Origin: an uncultured Roseovarius sp.
GTDB taxonomy: Bacteria; Pseudomonadota; Alphaproteobacteria; Rhodobacterales; Rhodobacteraceae
Length of the DNA stretch: 64,000 nucleotides
Reading direction: 5' to 3'
Assembly (NCBI GenBank): GCA_947499555.1
Contig: CANMOU010000001.1
Location: forward strand, 1,178,001-1,242,000
Shown here: in pieces, positions 1-9,317 of the stretch
How positions within the stretch are numbered: position 1 is the first letter of the stretch
Layout of the letters: each line of letters starts with the position of its first letter
The notes under the pieces: generated by a model
What the model was told of the DNA's origin: nothing
The model's input: only the letters and a program-made list of their open reading frames with translations
The model's database searches: none
Translations under genes and position numbers: made by a program

Positions 1-2
1 CT

Positions 3-833
3 GACACAACTGTTTGCATGGCGCGGCAGACCGGCAATGGCGCGACTGCACCCTTCGCCCCTGCCCCGATTGAGGAAGTCACCGCGAAAATCCGCGAGGC
101 CAAGCCCGACGCCGTCTTTGCACCGCATGTCGAGACCTCCGCGGGCATCATCCTTCCTGATGACTACATAACCGAACTGGCGCGCGCCGCGCATGAGGTT
201 GGGGCGCTGATGATCCTTGACTGCATCGCGTCTGGCTGTGCCTGGGTCGATATGAAGGCAACCGGCGTCGATGTTCTGATCTCGGCTCCGCAAAAGGGCT
301 GGTCCGCGTCTCCATCGGCAGGTCTTGTGATGATGTCGGACCGCGCTTTGGAGCGGCTGGAAAACACCAGTTCCAACAGCTTTGCGATCGATCTGAAGAA
401 ATGGCATTCCATCATGGCTGCCTATGAAGGTGGCGGACATGCCTATCACGCCACGATGCCGACCGATGCCCTGCGCGGGTTTCGCGATACGATGCTGGAG
501 ACCCGCGAATTCGGTTTCGAGAAGCTGCGTCAGGCGCAATGGGCCTTGGGCGACGGCGTACGCGCGATGCTGGCGGAGAAAGGCGTCGTCTCGGTCGCCG
601 CAGAGGGGTTCGGCGCGCCGGGCGTCGTGGTGAGCTACACCGATGATCCCGATATCCAGAATGGCAAGAAGTTTGCCGCCGAAGGCATGCAGATCGCCGC
701 CGGCGTGCCCTTGCAATGCAATGAACCCGAAGGGTTCAGAACCTTCCGGCTCGGGCTATTTGGACTGGACAAGCTCTATGACGTGGATGCCGCCAAAGCG
801 CGCTTGCAGGATGTTATAAGCAAGGTCTTGTGA
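3..833 (+). CDS. Class V aminotransferase, 5'-truncated by window edge
   Basis: C-terminal part (about 277 residues) of a fold-type I PLP aminotransferase of the class V group (serine/alanine-glyoxylate aminotransferase relatives). The frame is open to the left edge, so the true start lies outside the window; the ATG at 18 is probably internal. The PLP lysine is visible in SAPQKGWSASPSAG, the usual Schiff-base segment, and the DCIASG segment upstream corresponds to the cofactor-binding aspartate region. The C-terminal GLFGLDKL is typical of the small domain. The amino donor cannot be told from sequence. It runs convergently with the UbiH-type gene. Confidence 0.8.
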   Translation, partial: DTTVCMARQTGNGATAPFAPAPIEEVTAKIREAKPDAVFAPHVETSAGIILPDDYITELARAAHEVGALMILDCIASGCAWVDMKATGVDVLISAPQKGWSASPSAGLVMMSDRALERLENTSSNSFAIDLKKWHSIMAAYEGGGHAYHATMPTDALRGFRDTMLETREFGFEKLRQAQWALGDGVRAMLAEKGVVSVAAEGFGAPGVVVSYTDDPDIQNGKKFAAEGMQIAAGVPLQCNEPEGFRTFRLGLFGLDKLYDVDAAKARLQDVISKVL

Positions 834-887
834 GGCTGGTTTCGAGTGTTTCAAAATATATTAAAATGAAATGGTTAAGAGGTTTCC

Positions 888-2087
888 TTAACGCATTCCA
901 AGCCCCATTTGCATCAATGTCTTGCGCACAGGCGTCATGGAATAGAGCGCTTTCAAACCAGCCGCGCGCGCATCCCTCAGAACCGGTGTCTCAACCATAG
1001 AGGCCCGGTTCAGCACATCGATGCCCTTGACCCGCGCGCTGATCTCAAAATGACGCTTCCTGTGATATGCGTCGAGCATCGTCGCGTCCCCGAGCCCCTC
1101 GGGCCTAGCCCGCGCCAGATCGCGCAGTGCCTGTATATCGCCAAGGCTCATGTTCAGACCTTGTGCGCCGATTGGAGGGACGACATGCGCCGCCTCGGCC
1201 ACAAGCGCAAGCCGCTGGCCGTACATGCGATCCGCCAACTGGCTGATGATGGGCCAGACCGTGCGGCGGGATGCCAGTTTGAGAGGGCCAAACAGATGGC
1301 AAGACCGCGTGCTCATCTCCGCCTCAAACTCTGCCACGTCCAGCGCCGCCAGTCTTTTGACCTCGGCTGAATGTTCCATCCAGACAATAGCCGAAGACGG
1401 CCGCCCTTCGTGATCAGGCAATGGCACAAGCGTAAACGGCCCGCCCGTGCGGTGGATTTCGGTCGAGACATTGTCATGCGGTATGGCGTGCGTGACCGCG
1501 AAAGCCAGTGCTTTTTGTCCATATCGCGTGGTGCGCACATCAATGCCCGCCGCTTGCCGCATTGGCGAATTGCGCCCGTCGGCAGCAATCACCAGCCGGC
1601 ACCGCTTCCGCGCGCCATTCGAAAGCGTGACGCGGGCCTCGCCCTCGCGGGTAAAGAGCGAGGTCGCGGCGGTACCGGGCAGGAAGCTCACGTTCTTGAG
1701 CGTCTCGAGATGCGCAACCATTTCTCGGCGTAAGAGCCAATTTGGCAGGTTCCATCCAAAGGGTTTGTCGGAGATATCTGACGCGTTGAAATCCTTGACG
1801 ATGCGTGGTTCGGGCTCTGCCCCACCGGCATCGACAATACGCATAACTTGCAGCGGAGCCGCATGTTCATCAAATCGCACCCAAAGCCCGGCATCCGCCA
1901 GCAGCGCCTGCGCGGGCTGTAAAATCGCCGTTGTGCGAAGGTCTGCGCCCTCTGCATCGCGCTCGGTGACGGGAGATGCCGGATCGACGCAGATCACAGA
2001 GAACCCCGCATGGCCCAGCACAGCCGCAGCCGATAATCCGGCAACACCGCCGCCCGCCACCAGAATATCGCAGTCAAATTGGCTCAT
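888..2087 (-). CDS. UbiH/UbiF-type FAD monooxygenase
   Basis: A 399-residue flavoprotein hydroxylase of the UbiH/UbiF/VisC family, which hydroxylates the ubiquinone precursor ring. The N-terminal dinucleotide motif GGGVAG is at residues 12-17, the DG motif (AADGRNS) is in mid-protein, and the FAD ribityl segment AEAAHVVPPIGAQGLN is in the C-terminal third, with Glu where many homologues have Asp. I chose the ATG at 2087, preceded by GGGAGAG, over an in-frame ATG at 2108. Length is normal for the family. Which ring position it acts on is not decided by sequence. Confidence 0.82.
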   Translation of the reverse strand: MSQFDCDILVAGGGVAGLSAAAVLGHAGFSVICVDPASPVTERDAEGADLRTTAILQPAQALLADAGLWVRFDEHAAPLQVMRIVDAGGAEPEPRIVKDFNASDISDKPFGWNLPNWLLRREMVAHLETLKNVSFLPGTAATSLFTREGEARVTLSNGARKRCRLVIAADGRNSPMRQAAGIDVRTTRYGQKALAFAVTHAIPHDNVSTEIHRTGGPFTLVPLPDHEGRPSSAIVWMEHSAEVKRLAALDVAEFEAEMSTRSCHLFGPLKLASRRTVWPIISQLADRMYGQRLALVAEAAHVVPPIGAQGLNMSLGDIQALRDLARARPEGLGDATMLDAYHRKRHFEISARVKGIDVLNRASMVETPVLRDARAAGLKALYSMTPVRKTLMQMGLGMR

Positions 2088-2145
2088 CTTGGCTCTCCCT
2101 GGGCGCAAGCTAGTGCGATTTGGACGCCAAGGCCAATGCGACTTG

Positions 2146-2361
2146 TCATCCCCAGGCGATATAGATCAGCGCCGTGAACATCACCGGCACCATGGCCACG
2201 GCAGGAATATAAAGCCCGGGCCATCCCCAGATGACCACAGCCGTGGCCCATGCGGCCACGAGAATCGCTACCGTCAGAATCACGATCGCCACTTCGGTGG
2301 CTTCGCTCCGCTCCGGGCGGGTTGGCGTTTGGCTTGGCTGTAAGGTGTCTGTCGCAGTCAT
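2146..2361 (-). CDS. Small two-helix membrane protein
   Basis: A 71-residue protein with about 25 polar N-terminal residues and then two hydrophobic stretches (about residues 24-46 and 50-70) that look like transmembrane helices. It lies upstream of the UbiH-type gene on the same strand, 58 bp away, so the two may be co-transcribed. I do not recognise a family. An alternative overlapping frame on the same strand lacks membrane character and was not chosen. Confidence 0.6.
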   Translation of the reverse strand: MTATDTLQPSQTPTRPERSEATEVAIVILTVAILVAAWATAVVIWGWPGLYIPAVAMVPVMFTALIYIAWG

Positions 2362-2448
2362 GTCTCTCTCCTGTCGCGCGCATTATCAAGAAAATTATGG
2401 CTGCATTTTCAGGACAAAAGGCGCATTTCGCCGCAGCGCGGCAAGCTG

Positions 2449-3093
2449 TCACAGAAGGCGCGCGAGAAAGCCGGAAAGATCATCGGTATGGTGATGCACG
2501 TGATCCAAGTCCTGCCGCTCGGGCGCGACATGAACCGTGCGCACCCCCATCGCATGCGGCTCTGCCAGATTGCGTGCCTCATCCTCGAACATCGCGGCCC
2601 GCGTCGGCTCTAGCCCATCTTGGGCAAAGACCATGTCGAACGCCTTGCGCTCGGGCTTGGGGTGAAAGCCTGCGTGTTCAACGCCATAGATCGCGTCAAA
2701 AAGCCCGGAAAGACCGCGCGCTTCGGTCACCCGCGCGGCATATGGCGCACTGCCGTTGGTGTAGACGATCTTGCGCCCCGGCAGGGCCCTGATGCGACTG
2801 GCCAGTGCCGGGTCGGGCTCTAGCGCATCAAAACAAATGTCGTGCACGTCGTTCAGATAAGGCATGGGATCAAGATCATGCTCGCGCATGAGGCCGGCCA
2901 ATGTCGTGCCGTGCTGATGCCAGTACGTGTCGCGCAGCCGGTCCGCCTCCGCTTCTTCCACGTCCAGTGCTGTCATGACATATCGCGTCATCCGCACCTC
3001 AATCTGGTCAAAAAGGCGCACCGAAGGCGGGTAGAGCGTGTTGTCGAGGTCGAAAACCCATGTGTCGACATGCGCAAAACTGGACTTTGGCAT
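2449..3093 (-). CDS. HAD-family pyrimidine 5'-nucleotidase
   Basis: A 214-residue HAD hydrolase. Motif I is FDLDNTLYP (residues 15-23) with the nucleophilic aspartate, motif II is YTNGS, and motif III/IV is the KPERKAF lysine followed by MFEDEARNL. The DNTLYP form is typical of pyrimidine 5'-nucleotidases of the SDT1/YjjG type that dephosphorylate UMP/CMP-like substrates, so the call rests on the motif pattern. It is transcribed away from the GntR gene and towards the small membrane protein. The substrate is inferred, not shown. Confidence 0.78.
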   Translation of the reverse strand: MPKSSFAHVDTWVFDLDNTLYPPSVRLFDQIEVRMTRYVMTALDVEEAEADRLRDTYWHQHGTTLAGLMREHDLDPMPYLNDVHDICFDALEPDPALASRIRALPGRKIVYTNGSAPYAARVTEARGLSGLFDAIYGVEHAGFHPKPERKAFDMVFAQDGLEPTRAAMFEDEARNLAEPHAMGVRTVHVAPERQDLDHVHHHTDDLSGFLARLL

Positions 3094-3233
3094 ATGGTTT
3101 CGCCCCTTGACCGGGCCGCCGCCCGGTTATCCCTCTTGGCCTCAAATCATCTGCGTGACGTCTCTGGGCTTGAATAACCTTTGCAGCCACGGATAGTCTC
3201 GCACATCGGACATATCTAACGACAGAGAGCGCA

Positions 3234-3884
3234 ATGACCATAGCTCAGCCGCAAAAAGACGCCTACACCCTCGTTCTGGAGGCAATCGACACCGGCGTTT
3301 TCAAGCCGGGTGACCGTCTGGTCGAAAGTGACCTGGCCGAGCGATTTAATGTATCCCGCACGCCCATTCGCGAAGCGCTTCAACGACTTGAGACACAATC
3401 GCTGCTGACGCGTGACGGGCGCAGTCTGATCGTGTCCTCGCTTGATCATAACCAATTGGCCGAGCTTTACGTGGTGCGCGCCGAGCTTGAAGGGCTGGCG
3501 GCTAATCTTGCTGCGCGCCATGCCACGCCGGAAGAAGTCCGCGTGTTGCGCGATATGGTGACAGATGATCGCAGGCTGGTGGAGGACCCAAATGCGATGG
3601 CCCGCGCCAATCGCCGCTTTCACAAGCAGATCCACCTTGCGTCGCACAACCGCTTTCTGGTGCAGCAGCTTGATCTTGTTCACCGTTCCATGGCGCTGAT
3701 GGCAACCACCTCTCTGGCGGCTGTGGGCCGACCCGAAGACGCGCTGACCGAACATGATGCGATTGTCACTGCGATTGAAAATGGCGATGGTTCGGCCGCA
3801 GGTGAAGCGCTGCGCGCGCATATCTCCAAAGCGTTCGTCACCCGGCTGAAGCTGGATTCAGGCGAGATCGAGAGCTTCGCCTGA
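3234..3884 (+). CDS. GntR-family regulator, FCD subfamily
   Basis: A 216-residue transcription factor. The N-terminal winged helix-turn-helix includes DLAERFNVSRTPIREALQRL (about residues 37-56), the classic GntR recognition helix. The C-terminal all-helical FCD domain contains EHDAIVTAIENGD, which carries one of the usual metal/ligand-binding histidines. FCD regulators usually sense organic acids and repress nearby catabolic genes, but none is obvious next to it. Its last 27 bp overlap the 3' end of the convergent glycosyltransferase gene. Confidence 0.85.
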   Translation: MTIAQPQKDAYTLVLEAIDTGVFKPGDRLVESDLAERFNVSRTPIREALQRLETQSLLTRDGRSLIVSSLDHNQLAELYVVRAELEGLAANLAARHATPEEVRVLRDMVTDDRRLVEDPNAMARANRRFHKQIHLASHNRFLVQQLDLVHRSMALMATTSLAAVGRPEDALTEHDAIVTAIENGDGSAAGEALRAHISKAFVTRLKLDSGEIESFA

Positions 3885-5813
3885 GGCTTTCTTTTGCGGC
3901 GGCGGCACGTGCTTGAGGGACAGGCCATGCTGTGTCTTGTCCCAAAAGAAGGGTTTCAGAACAAGCTCGTAAAGAGCCTTGTAGGCGGCAATAGCCCCAA
4001 GCGGCCAGTAAAGGTGCAAGGTCGGCACCCATAGCACCAGATGCCGGTGTTTTGGCTTTGAAACCGCGGCAAGACCAATCCCGATATTGATCGCTTCGAT
4101 GCAAAGAAACAGGACACCGACGGTCATAAGCGTGCTGCGCGCCACAAACGCATCAAGCGGATGCGGCAGCCCCAGAAGCACAAGCCAGAAAGACCACAGA
4201 AACGGCGCTAGAACCGGTTGCGACAATGCCGTGATGAAATGCGCCTGAAAGCCCCAGAACTTGCGTGCGCCCAGTTGCCTGTAAAGTAGAACAGGTCTGC
4301 GCATATGAACCAGATAGGTGGTCATATAGCCCTTGAGCCAACGCGAGCGCTGTTTGACCCAGGCCCAGGCCCGGCAATTGGCTTCTTCTTCGGTCACCGT
4401 GACAAGCATCTCTGTGCGGTAGCCATGGCGCGCCAGACGGAAGCCCAGATCAGCATCCTCGGTCACGTTATGGGCATCCCAGCCGCCAAGTTCTTCCAGC
4501 ACCTCGCGCTTGAAGTAAAGCGTTGTCCCACCCAGCGGAATTGCCAGCCCAAGTCGGGCAAACCCCGGCAAGATCATGCGGAACCAGGCGGCGTATTCTA
4601 TCGTAAAACACCGCGCCAGCCAGTTCTGACGCGGATTGTAGTAATCAAGAATACCCTGAAGACAGACAACATCGCGCGGCGCCGCATCAAATCGACGGAT
4701 GATGCGCGAAATCTGATCTGGGTCCGGAGCATCCTCGGCATCGAGAACACCAATGATCTCTCCGTTGCAGAAATCAAGCGCGTAGTTCATCGCCCTTGGC
4801 TTGGTGCGCGGGCGGCCATCCGGCACCACCACAACCTTGATCCAGGGCGGCAGGTCGATCTGCGCCAAGGTGCGGCTGGTCATTTCGTCTTCTTCCTCAA
4901 GAACAAGCACCACCTCGAGGCACGCCTTGGGATATGTAAGCTGTTCAAGTCGGGCGATCAGGGCATGGGCCACCTCAGTTTCGCGAAAAAGCGGCACGAT
5001 AACAGACACTTTTGGCAACTTCTTGATCTTGTGCAGAAGGGTCATCTTTTTTTGCCTGAGCGGTGAGATCGCCCGCGCGGAAAAGGCCATGGACTTGAAG
5101 ATTGCCGATACAATCAGTGTCAGGGCGGCAAGACCGGACAGCGCAGCGAAAACCTCTTGCGGGTAAATCAGGGCCAGGCCAATAAACCCGCCGAGCAGGG
5201 CTGCGCCAACCACAAGCCGCCGGCCGCGCGTGTTGACCCATGTTCGGCAACTTTCAATCGATGGTGTGCGCGCTGCCGCCGCCTGTGTGAGCGCCACACG
5301 CCGCAACCCGGCGACACGTTGCTTGATCGCGTCCCGGCTGGCCAAAAGGATGCGTGCCTTATGCAGGGAAAGCGGCAAATGCGGGCGGGCCGCGGCAATA
5401 TCGGTCGGGTCGGCACAAATGAGCGCCACCTCGTCATCCAGATCACGAACCGGGAGAATTGCGTGTTTCAGCAGGACCTGCGCGGGCGCACTAACAGGTA
5501 TGGGGCGCATATCAGCCAGCTCGGCGCGGCTCACGGCCCGCGTCTCAAGCCGCTGTGCGCGAAGCTCAACCAGATCCCAATCGCTCACAAGCCCTTCGGC
5601 CAAAAGCACATCTTCCAGCGCGGCCCGGCTTGTCGCCTGCTGCGTCTTGGCCTGCGCAAGTTCTTCAAGGCTAAGAAGCTTCTCGCGCACCAGCAGCTCT
5701 TCCAGAGGGACACCGTCCGCTGCGTCATGACGTTCTGGTGCCTCAGACACGCGCGGTTTGGTCAATGCCATTGGTTCATCCCCTGCCGAAACCTTTCCGG
5801 GGAAGGTCGTCAA
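3858..5813 (-). CDS. MshEN-like domain fused to membrane glycosyltransferase 2
   Basis: A 651-residue inner-membrane glycosyltransferase. Residues about 36-150 resemble the N-terminal domain of type II secretion ATPases (GSPII_E_N/MshEN: LLVREKLLSLEELAQA then LAEGLVSD). Two transmembrane helices follow (about 195-245), then a GT2 catalytic domain with VLDAEDAPD, TEDADLGFRL and the processive-synthase motif QRSRWLKGY, then C-terminal membrane helices. This layout fits a polysaccharide synthase. MshEN domains can bind cyclic di-GMP, but whether this diverged one does is unknown. The polymer is not identifiable. Confidence 0.82.
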   Translation of the reverse strand: MTTFPGKVSAGDEPMALTKPRVSEAPERHDAADGVPLEELLVREKLLSLEELAQAKTQQATSRAALEDVLLAEGLVSDWDLVELRAQRLETRAVSRAELADMRPIPVSAPAQVLLKHAILPVRDLDDEVALICADPTDIAAARPHLPLSLHKARILLASRDAIKQRVAGLRRVALTQAAAARTPSIESCRTWVNTRGRRLVVGAALLGGFIGLALIYPQEVFAALSGLAALTLIVSAIFKSMAFSARAISPLRQKKMTLLHKIKKLPKVSVIVPLFRETEVAHALIARLEQLTYPKACLEVVLVLEEEDEMTSRTLAQIDLPPWIKVVVVPDGRPRTKPRAMNYALDFCNGEIIGVLDAEDAPDPDQISRIIRRFDAAPRDVVCLQGILDYYNPRQNWLARCFTIEYAAWFRMILPGFARLGLAIPLGGTTLYFKREVLEELGGWDAHNVTEDADLGFRLARHGYRTEMLVTVTEEEANCRAWAWVKQRSRWLKGYMTTYLVHMRRPVLLYRQLGARKFWGFQAHFITALSQPVLAPFLWSFWLVLLGLPHPLDAFVARSTLMTVGVLFLCIEAINIGIGLAAVSKPKHRHLVLWVPTLHLYWPLGAIAAYKALYELVLKPFFWDKTQHGLSLKHVPPPQKKASGEALDLA

Positions 5814-5866
5814 ACAAGGTTAAGATGGCGTAAAGAATTGATTAACCGCTGTTGGGCGGGGCGGAT

Positions 5867-7015
5867 TTAGCCTGCCATAGACGCCGCGAAGCGCTCAAAA
5901 AGGTAAAAACTGTCCTGCGGTCCGGGGCTGGCTTCGGGGTGATGCTGGACCGAAAAGACAGGGCGATCCTTCATCCGAATACCGCAGTTCGAGCCGTCAA
6001 AAAGCGACACATGGGTTTCTTCCACACCCTTGGGAAGCGTTTCGACATCAACGGCAAAGCCATGATTCATAGAGGTAATTTCAACTTTGCCAGTTTCGAT
6101 TTCTTTCACCGGATGGTTGGCCCCATGATGACCATGGTTCATCTTGATCGTCTTGCCGCCAAGCGCGAGCGCCAGCATCTGATGCCCAAGGCAAATCCCG
6201 AAAATCGGCAAATCCTTTTCCAGAACTCCCCGGATCATCGGCACGGCGTATGCCCCGGTCGCCGCCGGATCGCCCGGGCCATTTGACAGGAAAACGCCGT
6301 CCGGTTTGTGGCTGAGCACATCCTCGGCAGTTGCGCTGGCCGGCAACACCGTCACTTCGCAGCCCGCTGAGGCCAGACAGCGCAGGATATTGCGCTTTGC
6401 CCCGTAATCGATAGCAACCACCTTGTGTTTGGCCTCTTTCTGACGTGTGTATCCCTCGGGCCAGGCCCAGCGCATTTCGTCCCAGCGATAGGATTGCGCA
6501 CAGGTCACGGTCTTGGCCAGGTCCATCCCCTCCAGCCCGGCAAAAGCCTGAGCCTTCTTCACCAAACCCGCCGGATCAAACTTGCCGTCCGGGTCATGGG
6601 CCAGCGCTACATGCGGCGCGCCCTGCTGACGAATGGCTCGGGTCAGGCGGCGCGTGTCGATGCCACCAATGGCCACCCGTCCCCGCCGCGCCAGCCAATC
6701 GCCCAATCGCTCGGTTGCACGCCAGTTCGACGGCTCGGTCGGGTCCCATTTCACGACCATGCCTTCGGCCACCGGATCGGCGGTCTCGTCATCTTCGGGG
6801 TTCACGCCGACATTGCCGATATGCGGGAAGGTGAAGGTGACGATCTGCCCGGCATAGCTGGGATCCGTCATGATCTCCTGATAGCCGGTCATGGCGGTGT
6901 TGAAGCAAAGCTCAGCCGACACTTCCTTTGCCGCTCCGAACCCTTTTCCGTAAAACAGTGAACCATCGGCAAGAGCGAGGCATGCAGTCGGGCGGGCGTC
7001 AGCGGCTGAGGCCAT
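5867..7015 (-). CDS. carA: Carbamoyl-phosphate synthase small subunit
   Basis: A 382-residue glutaminase subunit that supplies ammonia to CarB for carbamoyl phosphate (arginine and pyrimidine synthesis). The N-terminal CPSase small-chain domain includes FNTAMTGYQEIMTDPSYAGQ, and the C-terminal class I amidotransferase has the nucleophile in FGICLGHQML and the catalytic His in VQHHPEASPGP. Length is standard. carB is not in this window. The 210-bp region to the divergent GatB/YqeY gene should contain both promoters. Confidence 0.96.
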   Translation of the reverse strand: MASAADARPTACLALADGSLFYGKGFGAAKEVSAELCFNTAMTGYQEIMTDPSYAGQIVTFTFPHIGNVGVNPEDDETADPVAEGMVVKWDPTEPSNWRATERLGDWLARRGRVAIGGIDTRRLTRAIRQQGAPHVALAHDPDGKFDPAGLVKKAQAFAGLEGMDLAKTVTCAQSYRWDEMRWAWPEGYTRQKEAKHKVVAIDYGAKRNILRCLASAGCEVTVLPASATAEDVLSHKPDGVFLSNGPGDPAATGAYAVPMIRGVLEKDLPIFGICLGHQMLALALGGKTIKMNHGHHGANHPVKEIETGKVEITSMNHGFAVDVETLPKGVEETHVSLFDGSNCGIRMKDRPVFSVQHHPEASPGPQDSFYLFERFAASMAG

Positions 7016-7225
7016 GGACAGAATCTCCAGATGCGCAAATTGACGCGAACCTAAGGACCGAGGCCAAAGGGGTCAAGAGCCCTTCGCCCCCCAAGAAACG
7101 TTACGTTAACCGCAGGGGACAGCCCAATAAAACAAGGGATATTCGTCCATCACCGCCCTGTTGCGTCGCGAGGCCGTTTCCGGTAGGTCTTGGGTCTTGT
7201 GAAACGGCACGGAGAGAGCCAGACC

Positions 7226-7699
7226 ATGGGATTGCGGATACGCGTGAGCGATGCGCTCAAGCAAGCCATGAAAGACAAGGACACGTCACGCCTTGGGACA
7301 TTGCGGCTGATCAATGCCGCAATCAAGGATCAGGACATTGCCCAGCGCGGCAGTGATGCCGAAACCGAGACCGGTGTGGGTGACCCGGAAATCCTTGCGA
7401 TATTGGGGAAAATGACCAAGCAACGCATGGAAAGCGCACGCGCCTATGAAGAAGGCGGGCGGCTTGACCTGGCCGAAGCGGAACGCGCCGAAATCGGTGT
7501 GATCGAAGAGTTCCTTCCGCGCCAGCTTGATGACGGCGAGGTGAGCAAGGCGATCGAAGCCGCCATCGACGCCACCGGCGCCAACTCGATCCGCGACATG
7601 GGCAAGGTCATGGGCCACCTGAAAGACCAGTATACCGGCCAGATGGATTTCGGCGCAGTGGGCCCAAAGGTGAAGGACAAGCTCTGCGCGGGGGCGTGA
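7226..7699 (+). CDS. GatB/YqeY-domain protein
   Basis: A 157-residue all-helical YqeY-like protein, related to the C-terminal tRNA-binding domain of GatB. Recognisable segments are GTLRLINAAIKD near the N-terminus, YEEGGRLDLAEAERAEI in the middle and DMGKVMGHLK near the C-terminus. I chose the ATG at 7226 because it is preceded by GGAGAG at about 8 nt; an in-frame ATG at 7190 adds 12 residues of poor quality. Its cellular role is not established. It is divergent from carA. Confidence 0.88.
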   Translation: MGLRIRVSDALKQAMKDKDTSRLGTLRLINAAIKDQDIAQRGSDAETETGVGDPEILAILGKMTKQRMESARAYEEGGRLDLAEAERAEIGVIEEFLPRQLDDGEVSKAIEAAIDATGANSIRDMGKVMGHLKDQYTGQMDFGAVGPKVKDKLCAGA

Positions 7700-7731
7700 G
7701 GCGAGAGTGCAGAAATCTGCTTACGCATTCC

Positions 7732-8610
7732 CTAAAGCTTGATATCGGCGATCAATCCAAAGTGGTCTGAACCCAAAAGCGGTCTGGTCTGCAGTTTGCC
7801 ACCGCCCGGCGCAAGTACCATATCGATGGGCAGAGGTATGTTGCGAAGAAAGAGCGTTTGCTGCATAGGGCCTGTGACCTGTGTTCCCGTCGCCGCAGCC
7901 ACGTCTCTAACCCGTTTTGACCAAGGCACGCTGTTGAAATCCCCGCCGACGACGACAGGGCCGTCCAGTTTAGACAAAACATCGAGACCCGCAATCTCAT
8001 TGTCCCGGCTGTCATAGGGCCATGGCCAGGGCAGATGGAGCGAACCAAACCAAATCCTCTCCGCGCCATGCCGTATCGGCACCGCAAGTACCGCGCGTTT
8101 CGTCGAGCATAATGGGGTGCCGTCGATAGGGTGCTGCGAGGCCAATGCGACCCCGCTCCAACTCGAAAAACGGCATAGCGATTGATAGGGGAAACGCTCA
8201 GCCAGAAGATCAAGAACGAACTTATTTTGATCGGATACCTCCTGCAACATCACGATAGATGCGCCGGATGCCTCAATATCCGCGACAATTGACGGGATAG
8301 TTGTGTTCGCGAACCAGAGGTTCTTGGAGTAAACGCGGAGATCCCCCTCGCCACTCTGCGGTAGCAAGTAGATTCCACAGGACCCAACACCGACCAAGCC
8401 GATCACCAAGAGGCCAAATCTTACGGCCCGTGCGCGAAAGACAAGAACCCCAAGAAGGCAAATCAGCGCCAGCAAAGGTCGCCCGATTGAGAGCGAATCC
8501 GCAGCATGGTGAAGACCACCCATGAAGCCGCCCACGACGCCGATGGCCGCCAACGCCACCAGCCCAAAAACGCTTCGCCGCATCAGCTTCAGCACCCTCG
8601 CCCGCCCCAA
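7732..8610 (-). CDS. Membrane-anchored endonuclease/exonuclease/phosphatase protein
   Basis: A 292-residue protein with three hydrophobic N-terminal helices (about residues 13-31, 41-58 and 64-83) and a C-terminal EEP-fold domain. Metal and catalytic residues are visible in MLQEVSD (Glu), FGSLHLPWPWP (His), VVGGDFNSVPWS (Asp/Asn) and LGSDHFGLIADI (Asp-His). Family members cleave phosphodiesters in nucleic acids, lipids or inositol phosphates. The membrane anchor suggests an envelope-facing role, and the substrate is unknown. It converges with the GatB/YqeY gene. Confidence 0.75.
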   Translation of the reverse strand: MGRARVLKLMRRSVFGLVALAAIGVVGGFMGGLHHAADSLSIGRPLLALICLLGVLVFRARAVRFGLLVIGLVGVGSCGIYLLPQSGEGDLRVYSKNLWFANTTIPSIVADIEASGASIVMLQEVSDQNKFVLDLLAERFPYQSLCRFSSWSGVALASQHPIDGTPLCSTKRAVLAVPIRHGAERIWFGSLHLPWPWPYDSRDNEIAGLDVLSKLDGPVVVGGDFNSVPWSKRVRDVAAATGTQVTGPMQQTLFLRNIPLPIDMVLAPGGGKLQTRPLLGSDHFGLIADIKL

Positions 8611-8749
8611 GTCGTTTCAGTGGGCAACACTAATTCTGTTTGAGTCATCGCCTGCCGTTCCCCGTTTCCACGGAACGTATCTATTGACCTGATTTGCAGT
8701 TTTCTCTGATCTGGCGCGCAATTTGTGACGACTGCAGAGCCGAGCGCCC

Positions 8750-9265
8750 CTACCCCATCACCGGGTCCGGCTGACCCATCCGCCTGAGCACTTCGGCAAT
8801 CTCGCCGTAAAGCGCCTTGCGTTCATCCTCAGAGAGAAACGCCCCGATCTCTACCTCGCGGCCTTTGCCCTTGAGCGTCACGTAATGCGGCACCGGCCCA
8901 CCCGTGGGGTGCATATGCACCTTGGTCCAGTAACTCTGGCTTTCCCATTCCTGCGCCGGTCCGCGCGCATTGGTGCGCCGCAAATGCACGTCCTGAGGCC
9001 CGATGGTCAGCTCTTCGCCCATCGCGCCGTCCCGATAGGACCGCATGAGCGCATACCACACCCCCCAGACTGCAAGCACCAGAAACGGCAACAGCCCCCA
9101 GAGCGTAGCTGTGCCCAAAAGCGGGAAAAGCGGCATGGTGAACATCGCGCAGGTGATCAGGATGAAGACGGCAAAGCCCCAGCGCGGCAACGACCGGTGC
9201 GGCCAAAGGCGCAGACGCTCCACCGCGCCATTTGCAGTCTCAGATGAGGTCCATTGATATGGCAT
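8750..9265 (-). CDS. DUF2244-type membrane protein
   Basis: A 171-residue protein with two close membrane helices (about residues 28-68, PRWGFAVFIL onward) and a C-terminal soluble part with EELTIGPQDVHLRR and the EWESQSYW and FLSEDERKAL segments. This matches the DUF2244 group found in many alphaproteobacteria. No biochemical function is known. It is followed on the same strand by the EEP gene and preceded by the secreted unknown protein. Confidence 0.78.
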   Translation of the reverse strand: MPYQWTSSETANGAVERLRLWPHRSLPRWGFAVFILITCAMFTMPLFPLLGTATLWGLLPFLVLAVWGVWYALMRSYRDGAMGEELTIGPQDVHLRRTNARGPAQEWESQSYWTKVHMHPTGGPVPHYVTLKGKGREVEIGAFLSEDERKALYGEIAEVLRRMGQPDPVMG

Positions 9266-9317
9266 AGGCGAAGTTTAACGCGACGATCCAAAAGGAAAAG
9301 CGCGACAATTGGCGCAT

